NCBI GenBank assembly: GCA_022340585.1
Contig: JAJDNS010000067.1
Span: 1-64,000, forward strand
Source: Acidobacteriota bacterium
GTDB taxonomy: Bacteria; Acidobacteriota; Vicinamibacteria; Fen-336
Direction: 5' to 3'
Length of the DNA: 64,000 nucleotides
This document shows positions 35,870-43,594 of this stretch, in pieces. The notes under the pieces were generated by a model that saw nothing but the letters and a program-made list of their open reading frames with translations, was not told the DNA's origin and ran no database searches. The translations under genes and the position numbers were made by a program. How positions within the stretch are numbered: the first letter of the stretch is position 1; each line of letters starts with the position of its first letter.

Positions 35870-37543
35870 ATGACCTGGAGATTCGGCCGGCCACGGCGGC
35901 GGGGGTTCTTGGGCAGGGGCCTGTCGGGCGCGCTCCCCCTGGTGCTGCTCATGGCCTGCGCGGCTCCACCGGAGGAGAGCGGGGCCCAGCTCCGCTTTGC
36001 CATGGAGGACGGCGAGCGGTGGTGGGTGGGGGTCATCAGCCAGTCCCACCTCATGCCCCTGGATCGATCCAGTGCGCCCTTCCAGGTCGATCTCTACGGC
36101 GACACCCACGGCAACCAGGTCCAGCCGCTCCTCGTCTCCTCGAGCGGCCGCTACGTCTGGTCCGAGGAGCCGTTCCGCCTGGAGGTCCGGGACGGGACCA
36201 TCGCCCTCGCCTCCGACCGGGCCACGATCGAGGAGGGACGCGCCGGGACCACGTTGCGCGAGGCCTCCCTCGGAGCGGCCGAGCGGTTCTTCCCCCCCTC
36301 GGGCCGGATCCCCGCCGAGAGCCTATTCACCCACCCGCAGTTCAACTCCTGGATCGAGCTGACCTACGACCAGAACCAGACCGACATTCTCACCTACGCC
36401 CACGGCATCGTCGACAACGGGTTCACCCCCGGAGTCCTGATGATCGACGAGGGCTGGTTCGAGGAGTACGGGCGCTACGTCTTCCACTCCGGTCGCTTTC
36501 CCGACCCGAAGGGGATGATGGACGAGCTCCACGGGATGGGCTTCGAGGTGATGCTCTGGGTCTGCCCCTACATCCGACCGGACGGGCAGCACTTCAAGGA
36601 GCTGTTCCTCGACGAGGACGAGGTCGTGTGGCTCCGGAGCGCTGACAACCCGCGGTTCCCCGCCCTCATGCACTGGTGGGACGGCTTCAGCGCCGTCACC
36701 GACCTCACCAACCCCCACGGCCGGGACTGGTTCAAGGGGCAGCTCGATCACCTCGTGAAGGAGTACGGCGTGGACGGGTTCAAGCTGGACGGCGGCGACG
36801 CCGGGCACTACGCCCGCGGGCAGATGATCGGCGGGAACGCGGTGGCCTTCGACGCCTCGGCGAGCCCGAACGACCACACCCGGGCCTTCGCCGAGATCGG
36901 GCTGGGCTATCCCCTGAACGAGTACCGGGCCTGCTGGAAGATGGGGGGTCAGCCCCTGGCCCAGCGCTTGAGGGACAAGGAGCACAGCTGGGAAGATCTC
37001 CACAAGCTCGTCCCCGGCATCGTCAACCAGGGGCTGATGGGCTACCCCTTCAACTGCCCCGACATGATCGGGGGTGGGGAGTACCTGTCCTTCTTGAACC
37101 TGGACGAAGTCGACCAGGAGCTGATCGTCCGCGCGGCCCAGACCCACGCCCTCATGCCAATGATGCAGTTCTCGGTCGCCCCCTGGCGGGTGCTCAGCGC
37201 AGAGAACCTGGCGATCTGCCGGCGCGCGGCTGCGCTGCACGACGCGATGGGCGGGGAGATCCTCGAGATGGCCCGCGAGGCGGCGGAGACCGGGGAGCCC
37301 ATCGTGCGATCACTCGAGTACCAGCACCCTCACGAGGGCTACGTCGACGTCGACGACCAGTTCCTCCTCGGCCCCGACATCCTCGTGGCCCCGGTCCTGG
37401 AGAAGGGCGCGCGGAGCCGCGAGATCGTGTTCCCCCCGGGGCAATGGAAGGGCGAGGACGACTCGATCGTCGACGGTCCGACGAGGGTCGAGGTCGACGC
37501 GCCCCTCGAGAGGCTCCCCTGGTACCGGAGGGTGGACGGCTGA
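35870..37543 (+). CDS. Glycoside hydrolase family 31 (alpha-glycosidase) with Tat-like lipoprotein signal
   Basis: RPRRRGFLGRGLSGALPLVLLMACAAP; FTPGVLMIDEGWFEEYGRYVFHSGRFPDPKGMMDELHGMGFEVMLWVCPYI; GVDGFKLDGGDA; LGPDILVAPVLEKGARSREIVFPPG. Confidence 0.9.
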   Translation: MTWRFGRPRRRGFLGRGLSGALPLVLLMACAAPPEESGAQLRFAMEDGERWWVGVISQSHLMPLDRSSAPFQVDLYGDTHGNQVQPLLVSSSGRYVWSEEPFRLEVRDGTIALASDRATIEEGRAGTTLREASLGAAERFFPPSGRIPAESLFTHPQFNSWIELTYDQNQTDILTYAHGIVDNGFTPGVLMIDEGWFEEYGRYVFHSGRFPDPKGMMDELHGMGFEVMLWVCPYIRPDGQHFKELFLDEDEVVWLRSADNPRFPALMHWWDGFSAVTDLTNPHGRDWFKGQLDHLVKEYGVDGFKLDGGDAGHYARGQMIGGNAVAFDASASPNDHTRAFAEIGLGYPLNEYRACWKMGGQPLAQRLRDKEHSWEDLHKLVPGIVNQGLMGYPFNCPDMIGGGEYLSFLNLDEVDQELIVRAAQTHALMPMMQFSVAPWRVLSAENLAICRRAAALHDAMGGEILEMAREAAETGEPIVRSLEYQHPHEGYVDVDDQFLLGPDILVAPVLEKGARSREIVFPPGQWKGEDDSIVDGPTRVEVDAPLERLPWYRRVDG

Positions 37544-37547
37544 CCGT

Positions 37548-38141
37548 CTAGTGCCCCTCGGGCCTGCGCCCCGGCTGCAGGCTGGCCGCCGCCAGGAGCA
37601 GCTCCGGGTTCAGGCGGATCTTGTAGTCCGGGTGGACGAAGTGGAAGGTGACCGTCCCCTCGCCGTCCACGAGGTAGACGGCGGGCACCGGGAGCGGATC
37701 CTGGTCCGGGGCCTGGAAGACGATCCCGAACTTCCTCGTCAGGGTGAGCCCCTCGTCGGACACCACCGAGAAGGCCAGGCCGTGGTCGGATGCCACCTCC
37801 GCAGCGTGGCCGGGGTCGTCCCGGCTGATCGCGATCGTGCGGTAGCCCCGCTCCTGGAGCCGGGGAAGGAGATCCTGCAGCTCGACCAGCTGCCGCATGC
37901 AGTGCGGTCACCAGTGGCCGCGGTAGAAGACCAGCACGCCGGGGTGTCCGTCCAGGAGCTGGCCGAGGGTGGTGTCGCGCCCGTCCGCGGTCTTCAGGGC
38001 GCCGTCGGGGACCGTCGTCCCCACCAGGATCGGGCTCACCTGTTCGGCGGAGCTCACGAATCCTTCCTCGGCACGCGCGGCCGACGCGGACAGGGCCACG
38101 GCCGCCACCAGGGATCCCAGCATCAGCTGTCGTCGTGTCAC
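37548..38141 (-). CDS. Predicted selenoprotein: peroxiredoxin-like (AhpC/TSA) protein, in-frame UGA(Sec) at 37910-37908
   Basis: Two collinear in-frame ORFs (37908-38261 and 37548-37898) separated only by TGA CCG CAC TGC; joined read ...HPGVLVFYRGHW-U-PHCMRQLVELQDLLPRLQERGYRTIAISRDDPGHAAEV...; SECIS-like hairpin just downstream. GTG start at 38141 with Tat-like TRRQLMLG signal; start uncertain. Confidence 0.85.
37877..37893 (-). promoter_or_regulatory. Candidate bacterial SECIS hairpin
   Basis: Minus strand GCAGCU-GGUCG-AGCUGC: 6-bp perfect stem, GGUCG apical loop starting after 20 nt from the UGA. Confidence 0.75.
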
Positions 38142-38242
38142 TCGGGCCCGCTCCTTCCGGGTCGGGGATCGTGACCCCGGCCAGGACCATCGTACCCTCC
38201 CGAGAGGGTTAGGATGAGGCGGGTCCGAAAGGAAGGTCGCCG

Positions 38243-39043
38243 CTGGTCCTGTTCGCCACACTGGCGCTCTGCGCCCTGCTCACGGCGCGGCTGGTCTACC
38301 GGTACGACCTCTACGAGCACGAGCCCATCCCCCTCCTCGGTGTCGCCATTGCCCTGGGAGCGGGCGCCATGTGGCTCGCCGGCGGGGTCGAGAGCTGGAT
38401 CCTCTCCCGCGCGGGGGGTCCGGGAGCCCTCCAGATCGCGGCGGTGGCGGCGGTGGCCGAGGAGCTCCTGAAGGTCCTGGTGGTCGTGGCGGTGGCTCTC
38501 CTCGCTCGCCGGGAGTTCGACGATCCGATGGATGGAGTCGTCTACGGCTCCATGGCCGGCCTGGGCGCGGCTCTGGAGGAGTCGCTGTTCTACGCGGCCT
38601 CCTCCCCGTCCGGGGGGACCTGGGTGCCCGCGGGAGAGCTCGTGCGCCTGTGGGCGCACGTGGTCCTAGGCGGAATCGCCGGCTTCTCCCTGGGGTTCTG
38701 GCGGTCCCGGCCGCGACGGGCGGCCCTCGCCACCGGCGTCCTCCTGACCGTCGCGATCGCCCTCCACCTCGCCTGGGACGCGATCGTCCTCTCCGTCCCC
38801 GAGGGCTTCCCCCCGACCCTCGCCCAGAGTCTCGCCGGTGTGGGCCTCATGGTCGGCAGCCTGGTCCTCTACGGGCGCCTGGTCACCCTCGCCTCGGCCC
38901 GGTCGAAACGACAATTCGCCCCCGACAGCCGGCAAGGGCTCTGGGGCTGGCCCTTCGACCGGCTGCTCCGCCGGTGGTACGGAGGAGCTGGCCGCGTCGC
39001 CACAGCCGAGGCTCCGCCGGCAGACCGTGATGCGAGCCCGTGA
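38243..39043 (+). CDS. PrsW-like intramembrane metalloprotease family protein; 5' end uncertain
   Basis: LVYRYDLYEHEPIPLLGVAIALG; AAVAEELLKVLVVVAVAL; ALEESLFY; HVVLGGIAGFSLGFW; HLAWDAIV. No ATG/GTG/TTG before 38369. Confidence 0.75.
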   Translation: MVLFATLALCALLTARLVYRYDLYEHEPIPLLGVAIALGAGAMWLAGGVESWILSRAGGPGALQIAAVAAVAEELLKVLVVVAVALLARREFDDPMDGVVYGSMAGLGAALEESLFYAASSPSGGTWVPAGELVRLWAHVVLGGIAGFSLGFWRSRPRRAALATGVLLTVAIALHLAWDAIVLSVPEGFPPTLAQSLAGVGLMVGSLVLYGRLVTLASARSKRQFAPDSRQGLWGWPFDRLLRRWYGGAGRVATAEAPPADRDASP

Positions 39044-39049
39044 GCCAGC

Positions 39050-41263
39050 CTACGAGGCGAGCCCGGCGGCGATGGCCTTGCCGAGCAACGTCTGCAGGCG
39101 CGCCCGGCGATCCGGGGGCAGCGCGCGCGCACCGCGCGCGTAGGCCAGCAGACCCCGGCGGGCGTCGAACGTGAAGACCGCGCCCTGGGCGTACGCCCGA
39201 CCGAACGTGCGCAGGCGTTCCTGGTCCAGGGGCGGCAGCTCGTCGTAGAGCTGCTGCCGGAGGCTCTCCAGCTCCTCTGCCTCGCTGGCGCTCAGCGTCG
39301 ACGCGCCCCGCTCGGCCGCTCCCCAGGCGGTCTCGAACACGGCGGGAGGCTCGAGGACGTGGGTCCGGTTGGTGGACAGGATCAGACCCACGGTGTCCCG
39401 AGCGAGGTGAGGAAACTGCTCGGAGGCCTGGTCGATGACCGCCTGCCGCTCCCGCGCCAGGTGCAGCCAGCGGACACGGTCGTCGATCTCGCTGAAGAGG
39501 GACCCTCCCATGTTCTCCGCCGCCGGAGCCCAGGTGTCCCAGTGCAGCCCGGCCAGAGCGGCTCCCGCGAGGACGGCCGCGGCCAGGATGACGCGCTTCG
39601 TCCAGAGCCGGATCGAGGACCAGACGCTCACGCCCTCGTCGCCGGCGTAGACGTCGCCCACGCTCCGAGGCTCGGGAATGGGGGCCAGGCGGAGCGCCGG
39701 CAGCTCGGTGGCCGCGGGAGGAGGCTGCGCCTCTCGGGACCGGGGCTCGACCGGCGGGGCGGGCGTGGGTGGCTCCTCCGAGAGGGCGGCCGAGGGCGGC
39801 GTGACCGGGGCGGGCGTGGGTGGCTCCTCCGAGAGGGCGGCCGAGGGCGGCGTGACCGGGGCGGGCGTCGCCGACGGCTCCTCGGCGACAACGGACGGCG
39901 CCGGCGCTGCCGGAAAGGATGGCTCGGCCGATTCCGCCAACGGCTGCAGCACCGGGAGAGGCAGCGCGGCCGGCTCCTCCGAGGGAAACGCTGGCCCGGA
40001 GCGCCCTCCCCGGGCGGACAGGCCGGCGACCCGCGACGTGAGCCCGCCGAGCCACAGCCGAGCCTGGCCCGGCGCCTCACGGAAAGCCACCGATGCGCGC
40101 GAGCGTATGGCGTCGAGACGGAGCACGTTCGACGTCCGCGAGCGCACCGCACCGAAGTCCAGCTCGAAGGTGGGGAGAGAGATCTCGCCACCGGGCGAGG
40201 CGTGAGACTCGAGGGGCACCCCGGGGATGTCGAAGCCGAACAGCGGAAGACCGTGCTCGAGGCGGTTGATGGGAGCCAGGCAGCGGCTCAGAACGACTCC
40301 GAGCAGGCCGGTCCACTGCAGCGCGGCTCTTGCGAGAACGGGCAGGCGAACGGGCTCGGCAGGCTCAGACGCCTCCTCGCTCGCCCGTGCTCGTCGGGAC
40401 CACACACGGGGCGCGCTCGCGGGATCGTCCGCCAACGCCTGCACGCGCGGGGCCGGCGCCGCGGGACCGGCCACCGGGTCCTTCGGGACCGCCAGGGGAG
40501 ACGGAGTGTCGTCCTCCTGCGGCCGCAGGGGGATCACCGGCATCTCCTCAATCGACTCTGGCCCAGCCGTGACGGACGCGGCGGTCATCGCCTCGGCGGC
40601 CAGCGGCTCCAGGTCGATCTCTTCGGCGACGGGAGCCGCGGGGGTGGCCTCGGACGGCAGTGCCCCCGGATGGGCTTCGACGGCGATCACGGCAGGAGCC
40701 GGCTCCGCTGGCTCGGGGAGGGTCGCGCCTCCGGACCCCGCACCGGCGTCCCGGGTGAGGGGGGCCTCGGGGACGAACAGGTCCTCGGGCCCGCCGCCGC
40801 CGTCGACGATCGGGTCCTCGGTGGGGGCGGGCAGCTCCAGGGAGATCGCCTCATCCCGTGGACCGAACCGGCCTTCGGCCGGACGCCTTGGCCAAGGACC
40901 CGATTCCGCCATTGCGATCGTGTCCTTGGCAGGACTGGGCAGCGACATCTCCTGGTCGGGAGGCGACGACGCAGCGGGGTGATCCGTAGCGTCCTCGCGC
41001 GGCGGTGGCGGCGGGGTCAGGGGCAAACCGTCCTCTCGGACCGTCGTCGGCGTGTCGGTCGGGGGTGGCTCAGGAGTCCCCTCCCGGGCGCGGCGGAAGG
41101 CCTCCGCGCGCTCCTGGATCAGGAACTCCTTCAGCGGGAGCCACTTGTTGGGGTTCCTGGTCCCCACCGCGGCCGTGGGGTCGGTCTCCCACGTGCTCAA
41201 GCCGGCGTAGTCGACCTTGAGAATGGTGCCGTCGCCGAGGCGCAGCCTGTAGATCTGGGGCAT
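39050..41263 (-). CDS. Large Pro/Ala/Glu-rich membrane-anchored protein of unknown function
   Basis: N-terminus MPQIYRLRLGDGTILKVDYAGLSTWETDPTAAVG; long low-complexity middle; TM RVILAAAVLAGAALAGLHW; C-terminal globular region. Confidence 0.7.
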   Translation of the reverse strand: MPQIYRLRLGDGTILKVDYAGLSTWETDPTAAVGTRNPNKWLPLKEFLIQERAEAFRRAREGTPEPPPTDTPTTVREDGLPLTPPPPPREDATDHPAASSPPDQEMSLPSPAKDTIAMAESGPWPRRPAEGRFGPRDEAISLELPAPTEDPIVDGGGGPEDLFVPEAPLTRDAGAGSGGATLPEPAEPAPAVIAVEAHPGALPSEATPAAPVAEEIDLEPLAAEAMTAASVTAGPESIEEMPVIPLRPQEDDTPSPLAVPKDPVAGPAAPAPRVQALADDPASAPRVWSRRARASEEASEPAEPVRLPVLARAALQWTGLLGVVLSRCLAPINRLEHGLPLFGFDIPGVPLESHASPGGEISLPTFELDFGAVRSRTSNVLRLDAIRSRASVAFREAPGQARLWLGGLTSRVAGLSARGGRSGPAFPSEEPAALPLPVLQPLAESAEPSFPAAPAPSVVAEEPSATPAPVTPPSAALSEEPPTPAPVTPPSAALSEEPPTPAPPVEPRSREAQPPPAATELPALRLAPIPEPRSVGDVYAGDEGVSVWSSIRLWTKRVILAAAVLAGAALAGLHWDTWAPAAENMGGSLFSEIDDRVRWLHLARERQAVIDQASEQFPHLARDTVGLILSTNRTHVLEPPAVFETAWGAAERGASTLSASEAEELESLRQQLYDELPPLDQERLRTFGRAYAQGAVFTFDARRGLLAYARGARALPPDRRARLQTLLGKAIAAGLAS
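39759..39860. repeat. Two tandem 51-bp repeats within 39050-41263
   Basis: Encodes PVTPPSAALSEEPPTPA twice (17 aa each). Confidence 0.9.
40860..40933. repeat. 74-bp palindromic dispersed repeat, copy 2 (in-frame inside CDS 39050-41263)
   Basis: GGACCGAACCGGCCTTCGGCCGGACGCCTTGGCCAAGGACCCGATTCCGCCATTGCGATCGTGTCCTTGGCAGG. Confidence 0.9.
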
Positions 41264-41425
41264 GACCCCTCCAGAGAGTTGACGAATCCTCGGTGTCCCG
41301 CCCCAGGTGTCAGGTCTCGAAAGCTACTGCGCCGCGGCCAGCAAATCCGTGTGGGAGATCACTTCTTTGGCGGGGCGGTGGCGTTTGGGCCCGTATACTG
41401 GATATTCGACCACCGGGATCGGTTG

Positions 41426-41431
41426 TATAAT
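41426..41431 (+). promoter_or_regulatory. Candidate -10 box TATAAT upstream of GGDEF/EAL gene
   Basis: Consensus TATAAT about 46 nt upstream of the 41477 ATG; a second AT-rich hexamer TATACT lies at 41394. Confidence 0.4.
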
Positions 41432-41476
41432 CCGTACTCGGCGCACCGTCGGGGCTGAGGGAGGCGCGGGAGCGCG

Positions 41477-43588
41477 ATGAGCAAGCCGCTGAGAGCCGTG
41501 GCTGTGATCGACTCCCCCGGCGCCGCATCCGCGATCGCCGCCGACCTCGAGGCCTGCGGACACGACGGGCGGTGCCTGATGTTCGCCTCCGGCGAGGACG
41601 ACCTGGGCCGGCTGTCGCGGGCGTCGTGCACCATCGTTCTGGCCTGCCAGCCCAACCCCGCCCTGAAGCCAGAGCGGGTGATCGAGCTGCTCAGGGCTCG
41701 CGACGATGCCCCCCCGGTCGTGGTGTCCGCGGAGTCGTTCAGCGACGACGAGATGGTCTCCCTGGTGAAGGCCGGCGCCCACGACTGCGTGCGCCGCGGC
41801 GACACCCGACGCCTGGCCTCGGCGATCCAGAGCGCGCGATCGGCCCCGCCCTCGCCGAGCCCGGCGACGCCCGACGCCACCGCGTTGACGGCCGAGCTCA
41901 CGGACCATCACCGCGCCCTCATCGAAGAGATCCCGGCCCTCACCTACGTCTGCTGGGCGGACGAGACACGCAGCGTGATCTACGTGAGCCCGCAGCTGCT
42001 GGCGATGACCGGGTACTCCACGCGCGAGTGGCTCGCCGACCCTGGCATGTGGGCGAGCCGACTCCACCCCGAGGACCGAAACCACGTTCTCCGCCGCTAC
42101 CACGACGCCTGCAAGGCCCGCTCGCGCTTCGTCTCCGAGTACCGCATCCTGGACCACCAGGGTGGCACCGTGTGGTGGCGCGACGAGGGGCGGGTCATGC
42201 CCGGGCCCGACGGTGGCGCCCGGTTCGTCCGCGGCTTCGTGCTGGACATCACGGAGCAGAAGCTGGCCGAGGAGAGCGTGCGCCGCATGCGCTTCTTCGA
42301 CCAGCTCACCAACCTGCCCAATCGCTCGCTCATGCAGCTCCGTCTCTCCAGCGCCCTGTCCGCCTCCCAGGAGTCGGGGCGCCCCGTCGCCCTTCTCATC
42401 CTCGCCGTCGACCGCTTCCGCGACACCGTCAACACCCTCGGTCACCAGTGTGGCGAGGAGATCGTGCGCGAGCTGGCGCGGAGGCTCGCCGACACGATCG
42501 GAGACGCGGAGCGCGTGGCCCGCCTCCGCGGAGACGAGTTCGGGGTGCTGCTGCCCGACGCCGACGCCGAGCTCGCGCGGAACGTGGGGGGGAGGATCCT
42601 GAAGGCCTTCGAGCGACCGATCATGGTGGAGCGGCTCCCCATCGAGCTCTCGGCGAGCGTGGGGGTCGCGGTCGCCCCCGACCACGCGAAGGAGGGCGAG
42701 GACCTGCTGCGGCGGGCCGACGCCGCGGTCCAGGCCGCCCGCGGGCTGGGGGGCGGCACCTGCACCGTCTACTCCGCCGAGCACGATCTCCACGATCCCG
42801 AGAACGTGGCCCTCCTGGGCGAGCTTCGGCGGGCGGTGGAGGCCGACGATCTGCTCCTCCACTACCAGCCGAAGGTGGACCTGCACAAGAAGACGATCGT
42901 CGGAGTGGAGGCGCTGCTGCGGTGGCCCCACTCCAAGCGGGGGATGGTGCCCCCGGGGACGTTCATCCCCCTGGCCGAGAAGACCGGCCTCATGAGGGAG
43001 CTGACCCGCCTCGTCCTCGACAAGGTCGCCCGACAGGCGCGGGGGTGGCAGAAGGATGGCTGGCCGCTACCGGTCGCCGTCAACGTCTCGGCCCGGAGCC
43101 TGCACGACCGGCTGATCGTGGACGACGTCGCGGACGCCCTCAGGACCCACGACGTCGATCCCGCACGCCTGCAGATCGAGATCACCGAGAGTGCGGTCAT
43201 GGCCGACGAGAACCGCGCCGTGGAGACGCTCTCCGGCCTCACCGGGAAGGGCGTCGGCATCTCCATCGACGACTTCGGCATCGGCTACACCTCGCTCCGC
43301 CTGCTGCGGCGCCTGCCCGTCTCGGAGCTCAAGATCGACCGCTCCTTCGTCATGGGGATGGCGGGTGAGGCCGGCGAGGACACCGCCATCGTTCGCTCCA
43401 CGAACGACCTCGGGCACAACCTCGGTCTCACCGTGGTCGCGGAGGGCGTCGAGAACGAGTGGACCCTCGACCTCCTCTCCGCCTTCGGCTGCGACCTCGC
43501 GCAGGGCTTCCACATCGCGCGGCCCATGCCGCCGGCCGAGCTCCCGGGCTGGATCGCCCGGTCGGACTGGAAGATGGCGGAGTGCTAG
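41477..43588 (+). CDS. PAS-GGDEF-EAL cyclic-di-GMP signalling protein with N-terminal receiver-like domain
   Basis: PAS region YVCWADETRSVIYVSPQLLAMTGYS; VARLRGDEFGVLLPDAD; VGVEALLRWPHS; QIEITESAVM; DDFGIGYTSLRLLRRLPVSELKID. Confidence 0.95.
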   Translation: MSKPLRAVAVIDSPGAASAIAADLEACGHDGRCLMFASGEDDLGRLSRASCTIVLACQPNPALKPERVIELLRARDDAPPVVVSAESFSDDEMVSLVKAGAHDCVRRGDTRRLASAIQSARSAPPSPSPATPDATALTAELTDHHRALIEEIPALTYVCWADETRSVIYVSPQLLAMTGYSTREWLADPGMWASRLHPEDRNHVLRRYHDACKARSRFVSEYRILDHQGGTVWWRDEGRVMPGPDGGARFVRGFVLDITEQKLAEESVRRMRFFDQLTNLPNRSLMQLRLSSALSASQESGRPVALLILAVDRFRDTVNTLGHQCGEEIVRELARRLADTIGDAERVARLRGDEFGVLLPDADAELARNVGGRILKAFERPIMVERLPIELSASVGVAVAPDHAKEGEDLLRRADAAVQAARGLGGGTCTVYSAEHDLHDPENVALLGELRRAVEADDLLLHYQPKVDLHKKTIVGVEALLRWPHSKRGMVPPGTFIPLAEKTGLMRELTRLVLDKVARQARGWQKDGWPLPVAVNVSARSLHDRLIVDDVADALRTHDVDPARLQIEITESAVMADENRAVETLSGLTGKGVGISIDDFGIGYTSLRLLRRLPVSELKIDRSFVMGMAGEAGEDTAIVRSTNDLGHNLGLTVVAEGVENEWTLDLLSAFGCDLAQGFHIARPMPPAELPGWIARSDWKMAEC

Positions 43589-43594
43589 AGCGGA

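Noticed and set aside
37548-37898. Interpretation as a pseudogene with nonsense mutation
   Set aside because: The stop is specifically UGA at the redox Cys, homology is intact on both sides, and a SECIS-like loop follows; selenocysteine is more likely, though sequencing error is not formally excluded.
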